Positions 43,626 through 52,999 of a stretch of DNA of 64,000 nt are shown here, one piece after another (within the stretch, counting starts at the first letter, position 1; each line of letters opens with the position of its first letter). The stretch is from CAZWKQ01 sp964634005 (GTDB taxonomy: Bacteria; Bacteroidota; Bacteroidia; Bacteroidales; JACABE01), in contig CAZWKQ010000004.1 of assembly GCA_964634005.1 (NCBI GenBank), positions 135,464-199,463 on the forward strand. Reading direction: 5' to 3'. Both the position numbers and the translations under genes were made by a program. The notes beneath the pieces are model-generated. The model was given only the letters and a program-made list of their open reading frames with translations, had not been told where the DNA came from and ran no database searches.

Positions 43626-46600
43626 ATGAAAAAACTACTTATGTTTTTTATTGCGGTTGCTTTCAGTGGAATTTCATGGGGGCAAATCGTAGTTAGTGGT
43701 TCTGTAGGTGCAGACGGCACATATGCTTCATTAACCAAGAATGGAGGAGCATTTGCTGCCATTAATGCCCAAACCCAAACAGGTGCCGTGATTACAATTT
43801 CCATTACAGGAGATGTATTAAACGAAGACGGTGCTAATAGCTTAAATGCTGGAGTATGGACATCAATAACAATTACTCCGAGCGGAGATAGAATTATTTC
43901 CGGTGCCTCATCAGCAGGCAACCCGTTAATTAACCTTAACGGTGCCGATAATGTTACCATTAACGGACTTAATGATGGAAGCAATTCTTTAACAATCTCT
44001 AACACGCTTGTATCTTCAACTTCAGGTACTTCTACTATTAGATTTATAGCTGATGCCACAAACAACACTATTACTAATTGTACTATACTTGGAGCAGCAA
44101 ATATGGCTTTAGCAACAAACGGAGGTACTATATTCTTTTCTACTGCTACTACTACAGGTAATGATAACAATACAATATCGAACTGTAAAATCGGACCTGT
44201 AGGCTCTAACCTTCCTTCGAAAGGAATTCACGCTAATGGAACAACAACATCTGCTACTACAAATAATAGCGGAATAACAATCAATAATTGCGAAATTTAC
44301 GATTTCTTCCTTACAGGAGGTTCTGCCGGAATTTATATTTCTACAGGTAATACCGAATGGAATATTACAAACAATAAATTTTACCAGACAGCTACACGTA
44401 CTTATACAGCTTCAGGAACTATGTATGGTATTTATTATTCCAATACTACACACGGCAACAATATTCAAATTACCGGAAATACTATCGGATATTCTGCTGC
44501 TAACGGAACCGGAACTTTTACAACAACCGGTAGTAGTATAGCTTCAAATTTTGCAGGCATATATTTGGCTGCTTCATCAACTGCAGCTAATACCTGCAAT
44601 ATAAACAATAACACTATTTCCGATTTTTCATTTACATCTTCAACAGGATATTTTTACGGAATACAGAACGCAACAAGTGCTTCTTCAAATACTATTAACA
44701 TAAACAATAATACCATAAAAAATATATCATTATTAACCACTACAGGTGCTTTTTACGGTATCAGTTGGGGAAGTGCAACAAACATCAGTATAAGCGGTAA
44801 CAATGTATATGGAATTAGCAGAACTGGAGGAGGTACTACATACGGTATTTACAGTGGTAGTAGTTCAGTCAATGAAACTGTAAGCAACAATAATGTATAT
44901 AACATTAGTTCGAATACTACCTCAGCTGCTTCTACCATCAGAGGTATATCTCAGGGAACAGCTACAGGGATAAAAAACTTCCAGAACAATAATATTTACA
45001 ATTTAACCGGTAATAACGGAAGTTCAATTATAGGTATTTATATTGGATATGCTACTACTGGAAATATCTCAGTGAATAATATATATGGATTAAACTCTAC
45101 CGGCGGTTCATCAGGAACTGTTTATGGTATTCAAAATGGAGGAACAAGTGTAACTACAATGAATATTTACCGAAACAATATTTATAACCTGAGTATGACA
45201 TCGACAGGAGGTACACTATATGGAATTTTAGCTACAAGTGGTACTACAAACAATATTTACAATAACTTTATTAGTGACCTTAAATTAACGGCAGTTAACT
45301 CTGCAATTCCATTAAGCGGTATTCATATTGCTGGAGGTACTAATGCAAATGTATATTACAATACTGTTTACCTTAATGCAAGCAGTACCGGTGCATTATT
45401 TGGAAGTCAAGCTATTTATGCCAGTACTACTCCAACCTTAGATATGCGTAATAATATTTTTGTTAACGTTTCTACACCAAACGGTTCAGGATATGCAGTT
45501 GCTTATCGCAGAAGTAGTACAACACTTACAACATACTCAAGCTTTTCGAACAACAACTGTTTTTATGCACTAAGCAGTACTAATCAGGGTATATTTTATG
45601 ATGGAACCAATTTTAAACAATCAATGGCTGATTATAAAACATGGGTTTCCGCACGCGATGCAGCTTCTTTCTCCGAAGATGTTGACTTTATGGAAAAAAC
45701 AAATCCTCCCTACGATTTAAGGATTAAAGGCGGTTCGCCCACACAATGCGAAAGCGGCGGTCAGAGAATTACTACTCCTGCTATTACCAATGACTATTAC
45801 GGTACAATACGCGCATTAGAAACTGGATATTTGGGTACAGGTACAGCCCCCGATATTGGAGCTTTTGAAGGCGAACTTACACCTTTAGATTTAATTGCTC
45901 CGGTAATTAATTATACTCCTTTGGCAAATACATCAAGCACAACCGACAGAACACTTACGGCAACTATTACCGATGCAAGCGGTGTAGATGCTGCAATTCT
46001 GTACTGGAAAGTTAATTCTGACCCTTACCAAGCTGTTCAAGGTGTAAATACATCAGGAAATAATTGGGAATTTACTTTTGGCGGTAATGTTAATCCCGGT
46101 GATGTAATATCATATTATATAGTAGCCCAGGATATCAATAAAAATGTAGGAGCAGTACCTAATGCAGGAGTAACTTCATTTACTTCCGACCCGCCGGCTT
46201 GCTCTCCCGACCCTACAAATCCAAGTACTTATACCATAGTTGGTGCAATATCAGGCGATAAAACCATTGGAACAGGAAAAGATTATGAAACACTTACTGC
46301 TGCATTTGCAGATATAGCCAATAAAGAGGTTACCGGCTCCATAAATCTGTTATTAACCGATACATATACAGGCGAAGCTGCTTATCCGCTGGTAATAAAT
46401 CCTGTTGCTGGGTTAAATTCATCAACAACTATTACAATTAAACCCGATGCCGGTCAAACTATTAATATTACTGGCAATTCAACAACTGCTATCTTTAGGT
46501 TTGCCGGCGCTGACTACATTACAATTGACGGTTCGAATAACGGAACTAACAGTAAGGATTTAACAATTACCAATAATGCAACTTCAGGTGCTGTAATATT

Positions 46601-49600
46601 ATTCTCAAGTCTCGGGAATAATGCCGGAGCTACCAATAATACCGTTAAAAACTGTAACATTATTGGAGGTGCAACATCCGGAGGTTACGGTATAAGCATA
46701 GGAGGTGCAACTGCAGGAACAGCCGGTGCCGATAACGATAACATTACAATCACAAACAATAATATAGGTAAAACCAACATCGGAATTTATGCATTTGCTT
46801 CTACTACAGCAAACGCTACTGATAATCTGTTTATCAGCAATAACGTTATAGGAAATGATGTTGATGCCAACTCTGTCGGAAATATCGGTATAAATATGAG
46901 CTATTGCAACAACAGCAATATTTTAAATAATGTTATAAAAAACCTAAAAGTTGGAACTACACCTAAAGGTATTTTTCTTTCTACCGGTGTTACCAACACA
47001 GCTGTTGATCGCAATAATATAAATAAAATCTGGTACACAGGAACTAGCGGATATGGCGGTTGGGGTATTAATATAAACACCGGTAATACAACAAGTAATA
47101 TTACAGTTAAAAATAATATCATCTACGATATTTGGGGTGACGGTTGGAGTACAATCACAGGGACATCCATGGCAGGTATTGTATTGGACGGGACTACAGG
47201 AGGTATTAACATTTATCACAATACTGTTAATTTAAGCGGCAATTATACACGTAGTGCAACTGCTACAATCACAGCATCTTTGTTTGTTAACTCTAGTGTA
47301 ACTAACCTTGACATCCGCAATAACATATTTACAAATTCAATGGTAAATACTGCAAATGTTGGAGCAAAAGCATACGCAATATACTCATCAGCTGCTAATA
47401 CCGCATTTACTAATATCAATTACAACGACTATTTTGTAAGCGGTGTTCAAGGAGTATTAGGCTATATAGGTTCAGACAGAACAGATTTGGCAGGAATCCA
47501 AGCCGGTTTCGGACAAAATCTTAATTCAATCAATAATGACCCAACTTATGTTTCAGCAACTGATTTGACACCAACAGTTGCACCTTTGAACGGTACAGGA
47601 CAATATATCGCTTCGGTCGGGTATGACTATTTTAATGTATCAAGAAGTAATCCTCCTGATATTGGAGCTATAGAATTCAACCCTCCAAGCTACGACGCAG
47701 GTTTAATTGCCATGTCTACACCTCCTGTTAATGTTTGTTCATCTACTTATCCAGTTACTTTCACTGTTAAAAACTATGCTACTTCCGACATTGATTTAAC
47801 AACACAACCAATTACAGTTAACTGTTCAGTTACAGGTCCTAATCCACAAACATTCGGGACACAGGTACTTAATACAGGAACATTATTGGCAGGAGCAACT
47901 CAGGATGTTACATTTACAACAAACTATGATATGTCTGCAGGTGGAACTTATCAATTTACAGCTACATTAACTATGAACAACGACGGAAACTCTGCAAATA
48001 ACACATTAATAACCTCAAGAACCGTAACAGCTCCTCTACCACTTGACTATGTTCAAAATTTCAATGCATCAACAAGTTTACCATCAGGTTGGAGCGGAAC
48101 AATGACTGTTACGGCAAATCACGGAACAAGTTCTTCTAACGGATTAACATATAACTTATGGTCAAGTGCTACTTCATTTAATTCCACATCTCCAAAAATT
48201 GGAAATGTAGGAGCTAACTCTGTATTAACCTTCGACTATCGAATAGTAAATTACTCAAGTTATCCTACAGTTGCTACTACATTAGGCACAGGAGATAAAG
48301 TAGATGTACTAATTTCAACAGATTGCGGAACATCATATTCAATACTTTATACTATTAACAGCACTACTCACACTCCATCTACATCATTTGTCAATAAATC
48401 ATTCGATTTAGGTGCATATTCAGGTAATTCCGTTATTATAAAATTTACCGGAACATGGGCTACAGGTGACTATTATGTTGATATCGACAATTTCTCAATA
48501 TTTAATAAAACATTACCAACTGTAACAACTACAACAGCAAGTGCAATAACAGGAAATTCTGCTACAAGCGGCGGTAATGTAACAAGCGATGGAAACTCAA
48601 CAGTAACAGCAAGAGGCGTTTGCTGGAGCACATCACCAAATCCGACAATTAATGATGACAAAACAATTGACGGTACAGGTACAGGTTCATTTACAAGCTA
48701 TTTAACCAACTTAAATTCGAATACTACCTACTACTACAGAGCTTATGCAACAAACTCTTTAGGAACAAGTTATGGAGCCGAGTATGATTTCACTACACTA
48801 AATACTTTCCCGCCATCAGTAACAACTAGCGCTTACAGTAACTTAACAAATACAGATGTAACACTTAGCGGTGAAATAACAGGTGACGGAGGAGATCCTA
48901 CAATTTCAGAAAGCGGATTTGTTTATAGTACCACATCTAATCCAATGATTGGAGGAACAGGTGTAGTAAAAGTTATGACCAATCCTTTGGTTGATAATGG
49001 AACATTCGATATAGCCATTACAGGCTTAACTCCGGGACAAACATACTATTACAAAGCTTATGCTATCAACGGTACAGGTACCGGCTATGGTTCTCAATCG
49101 AGTTTCACAATGCATAACGTACCTACAGTTACAACATCAAACGTAACAGCCGGAACAACTACAGCCAACGGTGGAGGAAATGTAACAAGTGACGGAGGAG
49201 CAAGTGTAACGGCAAGAGGCCTTTGCTGGAGTACTTCAGCCAACCCGACATTAAGTAATAGTTTCACTACAGACGGAAATGGAATTGGCTCATTCAGCAG
49301 TATAATGACAAATTTAATTCCCAACGGAACAACTTATTATGTAAGGGCATACGCAACAAATGCTTATGGAACTTCATATGGTAATCAGGTTACATTTGTT
49401 ACATCATGTGAACTTTACAATTTACCGTTTGCTGAAAACTTCAACAGTTCTACATTACCTGGCTGTTGGTCTACTCAAAATACCGGTACCGGTATAACCG
49501 AGAGATGGTCAGTTTCTAATACTTCATTAGCAGGAGGAAGTGCTTATGAAATGAAATGCTCATTCCAGAATGTAAATCCAGGTACTACCAGACTTATAAC

Positions 49601-51359
49601 TCCAGCACTTAATACAGCAGGTCTTTCATCTATTAGATTAACTTTCAAATATATGTTTGACGATTATGGTGCAGGTGCAACATTAAAAATTCAATCATCC
49701 ACTGATAAAGTTAACTGGACAGACGAATCATGGTATTTAGCATCATCTTCAGATACTAATATCGGCCCAGCAACTGTAACATTATTAATAAATAATAATC
49801 TTGGAACTCAAACATATCTGGCATTTGTTGTTAACGGAAACTTATATCAATTTGATTACTGGTATATTGATAATGTTTCTGTAACTGTTCCACAAGCTAA
49901 TCTTTGGACAGGATTTGCCAATAATGCATGGGAAAATCCGGCAAACTGGGATAATGGTGTAGTTCCTCAAAGTAATGCTCAGGTTACAATACCTGCTACT
50001 GCTCCAAATTACCCGACAGTTAACACTCCTACTACTATTAATAAACTTACTATAGAATCGAACTCTACAGGTACAGGTTCATTGCTTGATAATGGTAATC
50101 TTACTGTTACAGGCAACTCTAACATTAAACGTTACATCTCAGGTAACAAATGGCATCTGTTAACATCTCCTATAACCAATGCTTTATCAGGTGTATTCCA
50201 TCTGCAAGCAGGTCAGGCTAACATTTACATCAGAGAGTATGATCCTAATACTAATAGTTGGAGCTTTATTACAAGCTTAACTGCTCCTCTTGCCGTTGGT
50301 AAAGGATACGGTATTTGGGCCGATACTCAAACCAACAGCACTCCTGACCCTGTGGTTAGTTTCAACGGACCATTCAATACAGGCAATATTACCGTACCTA
50401 TGGTTCCTAATGCTTGGAATATTATAGGAAACCCATACCCATCGGCTATTAACTGGACTTTGGTTGACAAAGCTACAAGTTTACAAAACTTCGGTGCTGC
50501 TTACTTCTGGAAACAATCTCTTAGTGCAGGTGCAGGCGGTTATGCTACTCATGACGGTACTGTGGCTACAAACGGAGCTACTAATGTTATTCCTCCTATG
50601 CAAGGATTCTTCGTTAAAGCTAACACTGCTTCTTTATCTTTCAACAACTCTATGAGAGTTCATACTAACCAGCAACTGTACAACAAGAGTGCCGCTTCGA
50701 TTAACGATATGATCAGAATTACAGCAAGCAACGGTGCCGATTACACCGACGAAACTGTTATACTTTTCAACAACAACGCTACTAACGGCTTCGATAACCA
50801 ATTCGACGCTCTTAAACTGTTCAGCAATAATGCTAATACTCCTGAAGTTTATACTGTTGCCGACAATAATAAACTCGTCATCAATCGTTTCGGCTCTTAT
50901 CCTGCTGCTATTCCTATGAATGTCAGACTCGGCGTTAACGCCAATATTACTCTTACTGCTACAGAATTCGACAACTACGATGCTAACATATCTATTAAGT
51001 TAGAAGATATAATAACAGGTAACATTCAGGATTTGCGTCAGAACCCGTCTTATACTTTTGCTGCTAACATTGGTGAAAACGATAACCGCTTCGTTCTTCA
51101 CTTCGCTCAAATTACCGGTATTAACGAAATCAACGCAACTAATGTAAGCATCTACGCATTCGACAACACCGTTTATGTAAATACTAATGAAAAAGTTAAA
51201 GACATTAGTATTTACAATATGCTCGGCCAGTTAATCACTTCTGTTGAAGGTAACGGTAAATCTATCCAAACCATCAACCTGAAGAATGCTACTGCTTACT
51301 ACTTAGTGAAAGTTACTACCGATAAAGGCGTACGTACTGAAAAAGTATTTATAAAATAA
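43626..51359 (+). CDS. Giant T9SS surface protein (beta-helix plus Fn3-like repeats)
   Basis: A 2577-residue secreted protein, probably an adhesin. The signal peptide is MKKLLMFFIAVAFSGISWGQ. The first half (to about 1350) contains NNTI/NNN-rich right-handed beta-helix repeats, e.g. NITNNKFYQT, in two blocks. A cleaved-adhesin-like domain (PLPLDYVQNFNASTSLPSGW) is at about 1470-1628, three Fn3-like repeats (TARGVCWSTSPNPT) at about 1628-1928, and a second cleaved-adhesin-like domain at about 1928-2090. It ends in a T9SS C-terminal domain (VYVNTNEKVKDISIYNMLGQL ... EKVFIK). Codons switch to C-ending forms toward the end. Confidence 0.88.
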   Translation: MKKLLMFFIAVAFSGISWGQIVVSGSVGADGTYASLTKNGGAFAAINAQTQTGAVITISITGDVLNEDGANSLNAGVWTSITITPSGDRIISGASSAGNPLINLNGADNVTINGLNDGSNSLTISNTLVSSTSGTSTIRFIADATNNTITNCTILGAANMALATNGGTIFFSTATTTGNDNNTISNCKIGPVGSNLPSKGIHANGTTTSATTNNSGITINNCEIYDFFLTGGSAGIYISTGNTEWNITNNKFYQTATRTYTASGTMYGIYYSNTTHGNNIQITGNTIGYSAANGTGTFTTTGSSIASNFAGIYLAASSTAANTCNINNNTISDFSFTSSTGYFYGIQNATSASSNTININNNTIKNISLLTTTGAFYGISWGSATNISISGNNVYGISRTGGGTTYGIYSGSSSVNETVSNNNVYNISSNTTSAASTIRGISQGTATGIKNFQNNNIYNLTGNNGSSIIGIYIGYATTGNISVNNIYGLNSTGGSSGTVYGIQNGGTSVTTMNIYRNNIYNLSMTSTGGTLYGILATSGTTNNIYNNFISDLKLTAVNSAIPLSGIHIAGGTNANVYYNTVYLNASSTGALFGSQAIYASTTPTLDMRNNIFVNVSTPNGSGYAVAYRRSSTTLTTYSSFSNNNCFYALSSTNQGIFYDGTNFKQSMADYKTWVSARDAASFSEDVDFMEKTNPPYDLRIKGGSPTQCESGGQRITTPAITNDYYGTIRALETGYLGTGTAPDIGAFEGELTPLDLIAPVINYTPLANTSSTTDRTLTATITDASGVDAAILYWKVNSDPYQAVQGVNTSGNNWEFTFGGNVNPGDVISYYIVAQDINKNVGAVPNAGVTSFTSDPPACSPDPTNPSTYTIVGAISGDKTIGTGKDYETLTAAFADIANKEVTGSINLLLTDTYTGEAAYPLVINPVAGLNSSTTITIKPDAGQTINITGNSTTAIFRFAGADYITIDGSNNGTNSKDLTITNNATSGAVILFSSLGNNAGATNNTVKNCNIIGGATSGGYGISIGGATAGTAGADNDNITITNNNIGKTNIGIYAFASTTANATDNLFISNNVIGNDVDANSVGNIGINMSYCNNSNILNNVIKNLKVGTTPKGIFLSTGVTNTAVDRNNINKIWYTGTSGYGGWGININTGNTTSNITVKNNIIYDIWGDGWSTITGTSMAGIVLDGTTGGINIYHNTVNLSGNYTRSATATITASLFVNSSVTNLDIRNNIFTNSMVNTANVGAKAYAIYSSAANTAFTNINYNDYFVSGVQGVLGYIGSDRTDLAGIQAGFGQNLNSINNDPTYVSATDLTPTVAPLNGTGQYIASVGYDYFNVSRSNPPDIGAIEFNPPSYDAGLIAMSTPPVNVCSSTYPVTFTVKNYATSDIDLTTQPITVNCSVTGPNPQTFGTQVLNTGTLLAGATQDVTFTTNYDMSAGGTYQFTATLTMNNDGNSANNTLITSRTVTAPLPLDYVQNFNASTSLPSGWSGTMTVTANHGTSSSNGLTYNLWSSATSFNSTSPKIGNVGANSVLTFDYRIVNYSSYPTVATTLGTGDKVDVLISTDCGTSYSILYTINSTTHTPSTSFVNKSFDLGAYSGNSVIIKFTGTWATGDYYVDIDNFSIFNKTLPTVTTTTASAITGNSATSGGNVTSDGNSTVTARGVCWSTSPNPTINDDKTIDGTGTGSFTSYLTNLNSNTTYYYRAYATNSLGTSYGAEYDFTTLNTFPPSVTTSAYSNLTNTDVTLSGEITGDGGDPTISESGFVYSTTSNPMIGGTGVVKVMTNPLVDNGTFDIAITGLTPGQTYYYKAYAINGTGTGYGSQSSFTMHNVPTVTTSNVTAGTTTANGGGNVTSDGGASVTARGLCWSTSANPTLSNSFTTDGNGIGSFSSIMTNLIPNGTTYYVRAYATNAYGTSYGNQVTFVTSCELYNLPFAENFNSSTLPGCWSTQNTGTGITERWSVSNTSLAGGSAYEMKCSFQNVNPGTTRLITPALNTAGLSSIRLTFKYMFDDYGAGATLKIQSSTDKVNWTDESWYLASSSDTNIGPATVTLLINNNLGTQTYLAFVVNGNLYQFDYWYIDNVSVTVPQANLWTGFANNAWENPANWDNGVVPQSNAQVTIPATAPNYPTVNTPTTINKLTIESNSTGTGSLLDNGNLTVTGNSNIKRYISGNKWHLLTSPITNALSGVFHLQAGQANIYIREYDPNTNSWSFITSLTAPLAVGKGYGIWADTQTNSTPDPVVSFNGPFNTGNITVPMVPNAWNIIGNPYPSAINWTLVDKATSLQNFGAAYFWKQSLSAGAGGYATHDGTVATNGATNVIPPMQGFFVKANTASLSFNNSMRVHTNQQLYNKSAASINDMIRITASNGADYTDETVILFNNNATNGFDNQFDALKLFSNNANTPEVYTVADNNKLVINRFGSYPAAIPMNVRLGVNANITLTATEFDNYDANISIKLEDIITGNIQDLRQNPSYTFAANIGENDNRFVLHFAQITGINEINATNVSIYAFDNTVYVNTNEKVKDISIYNMLGQLITSVEGNGKSIQTINLKNATAYYLVKVTTDKGVRTEKVFIK

Positions 51360-51365
51360 ATTATA

Positions 51366-51395
51366 TACCTTTGCCTCCTCCCTTTACGGGAGGAG
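51366..51395 (+). promoter_or_regulatory. -7-like box and hairpin between giant protein and PID-CTERM gene
   Basis: TACCTTTG at 51366-51373 matches the -7 consensus (no clear -33), immediately followed by the perfect 8-bp hairpin CTCCTCCC (51375-51382) / GGGAGGAG (51388-51395). The hairpin lacks a strong U-tract, so it may be a leader structure or a partial terminator. Confidence 0.45.
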
Positions 51396-51454
51396 AGCTT
51401 AAAGGAGAATATCTTAATTAATAACAATTTTAGAAACAAATAAAAATTGAAAAT

Positions 51455-51706
51455 ATGAAGAATACAATCAAAAAAATTATCGTAATGTTTTTTCTGATAG
51501 TTTCGCCAATACTTATCAGTAATGTATTAGCCGATGATCCTCCGGGTCCGGGTCAAGGATTACCGGGTGGTGGCGGAGGTTCACCTGTCGGTCAACCCGG
51601 TGCTCAACCAGTTGGCGGTGGCGCTCCTATTGACGGAGGTCTTAGTATACTTTTGGCTCTCGGTGCTGTTTATGCAGGCAGAAAAATATACTTCATGAAA
51701 AAATAA
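51455..51706 (+). CDS. Small Gly/Pro-rich protein with PID-CTERM-like sorting signal
   Basis: An 83-residue protein. It has a signal peptide (FFLIVSPILISNVLADD), a Gly/Pro/Gln-rich middle (residues 27-57, PGPGQGLPGGGGG), then APIDGG (57-62), a hydrophobic stretch (LSILLALGAVYAG) and a basic end (RKIYFMKK). This three-part C-terminus is the form of the PID-CTERM signal that exosortase-like enzymes are proposed to act on in Bacteroidota. After processing only about 30 low-complexity residues would remain. No exosortase gene is in the window. It follows the giant adhesin by 95 bases. Confidence 0.78.
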   Translation: MKNTIKKIIVMFFLIVSPILISNVLADDPPGPGQGLPGGGGGSPVGQPGAQPVGGGAPIDGGLSILLALGAVYAGRKIYFMKK

Positions 51707-51738
51707 ATTACAATTTACAAATTGTATGAATTTACTTT

Positions 51739-51771
51739 GCCCTTAATTCTCTTTGAATTAGGGGCTTTTTT
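51739..51771 (+). terminator. Terminator after the PID-CTERM gene
   Basis: Stem GCCCTTAATTC (51739-51749) with GAATTAGGGGC (51755-51765), one G-T pair, followed by TTTTTT. Confidence 0.85.
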
Positions 51772-52114
51772 ATCCCCCTGCCTTTTTAGCTTTATAACCG
51801 TTTTTCAACAAAATTTCAATAACTCTTTCTCTGTGTTCCCCTTGAATTATGATTTCGTTATCTTTGGCACTGCCACCAACTCCTATACGAGTTTTTATTA
51901 ATTTGGCCAATGCCTGAAGATCTTCTTCTTTACCGATAAAACCGGTAATCAAGGTAACTGTTTTGCCCCCTCTTTGTTTTTTGTCGATAAAAACTTTTAA
52001 TTGTTGTTTCTCGGGAGGCAATGTGTCAATTGAGCTTTCGTCGTTTTCATAACTATATACAAAATCGGGATTTGTAGAATAAACTATTCCGCTTGGTTTT
52101 ATTTTTTTGCTCAT
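51770..52114 (-). CDS. SUI1/eIF1-family translation factor (YciH-like)
   Basis: A 114-residue SUI1-domain protein. The N-terminal part has a short variable region, then LKVFIDKKQRGGKTVTLITGF and KTRIGVGGSAKDNEIIIQGEHRERVIEILLKNGY, the conserved SUI1 fold. Eukaryotic eIF1 selects start codons; bacterial YciH acts in initiation fidelity or translation repression, but its exact job here is unknown. It ends a three-gene operon. Confidence 0.88.
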   Translation of the reverse strand: MSKKIKPSGIVYSTNPDFVYSYENDESSIDTLPPEKQQLKVFIDKKQRGGKTVTLITGFIGKEEDLQALAKLIKTRIGVGGSAKDNEIIIQGEHRERVIEILLKNGYKAKKAGG

Positions 52115-52118
52115 AGCA

Positions 52119-52997
52119 CTAACTTACAATTACATTCAAAGACTTATGATTTACTTTTAAATTCAACTCTTTGGATAATTTAACAGGCTCTCCGTCAACA
52201 TTTACGACTTTATTTCGTTTTCGTTTTACAACAACCTCGTTAGTCCTTATAATATCGATGTACTTGGTTTTATCAAATTGTTTCAGAAAAAGCAGTTGAA
52301 CTAAAAAAGGCACTTGCAAGGCAGGAACTTTTTTAACTATGCAAATATCCATAAGCCCATCGTCAATTTTTGCATCGGGAGCTATAGACGTATTATAACC
52401 AAACTGGTCGGAATTGGCGAATACTATCATTAAGGCTTTTGTAATAATTTGCTGGCCATCAATTATTAAACGATATTTCTTGGGACGATAATAATTGTAT
52501 TCGGTTGTAACTATTTTGAAATAAGAAAGAAAACCCCTTTTGGTACTTTTCGAGAACTTTTTAGCAACCATAGCGTCAAAACCTATTCCGGCAACATTTA
52601 CGAAAATTCTGTTATTAATGCTTATAGTGTCAATTTTCTGAAAATTTCCTCTGTTGATTAATTCAATTGAATCCTTAATATTAAAAGGTATTTTCAAATG
52701 ACGAGCCAATCCGTTACCTGAGCCGTAGGGTATAATTCCCAGTAAAACTTCAGAACCGTGTATCCCATTAACTACCTCATTTATAGTACCGTCACCGCCA
52801 ACTGCAACAACGATATTTACATTATTTCTAACGGCATTTTCGCATATTTCGCGAGCATGATGCTGATACTCCGTATAAAAAATATCGTATTCAAATTGAT
52901 CCTTATCAATGTATTGCTCGATTTTTTCACTCAGGTTATCTTTTTTCTGAGTTCCTGATATTGGATTTATTACGAAATATATCTTTCTTTTTTTCAA
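52119..52997 (-). CDS. Diacylglycerol kinase-like lipid kinase (YegS/DgkB type)
   Basis: A 292-residue enzyme phosphorylating a lipid such as diacylglycerol at the inner membrane. The NAD-kinase-like fold has the start KIYFVINPISGTQKK, the nucleotide-binding VVAVGGDGTINEVVNGIHG, GIIPYGSGNGLARHLKIP and AGIGFDAMVAK. The next gene upstream is an LtaS-like enzyme, whose family makes diacylglycerol as by-product, so this kinase could recycle it. Only two bases separate the two genes. Confidence 0.9.
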   Translation of the reverse strand: MKKRKIYFVINPISGTQKKDNLSEKIEQYIDKDQFEYDIFYTEYQHHAREICENAVRNNVNIVVAVGGDGTINEVVNGIHGSEVLLGIIPYGSGNGLARHLKIPFNIKDSIELINRGNFQKIDTISINNRIFVNVAGIGFDAMVAKKFSKSTKRGFLSYFKIVTTEYNYYRPKKYRLIIDGQQIITKALMIVFANSDQFGYNTSIAPDAKIDDGLMDICIVKKVPALQVPFLVQLLFLKQFDKTKYIDIIRTNEVVVKRKRNKVVNVDGEPVKLSKELNLKVNHKSLNVIVS

Positions 52998-52999
52998 TT

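Noticed and set aside
43610..44170. 186-codon minus-strand ORF inside the giant adhesin gene
   Set aside because: Low-complexity reverse reading of the beta-helix region; Val/Pro-rich composition reflects reversed Asn/Thr codons.
44300..45400. CRISPR-like repeats
   Set aside because: The repetitive AT-rich motifs are in frame in the giant protein and encode beta-helix rungs; there are no uniform spacers.
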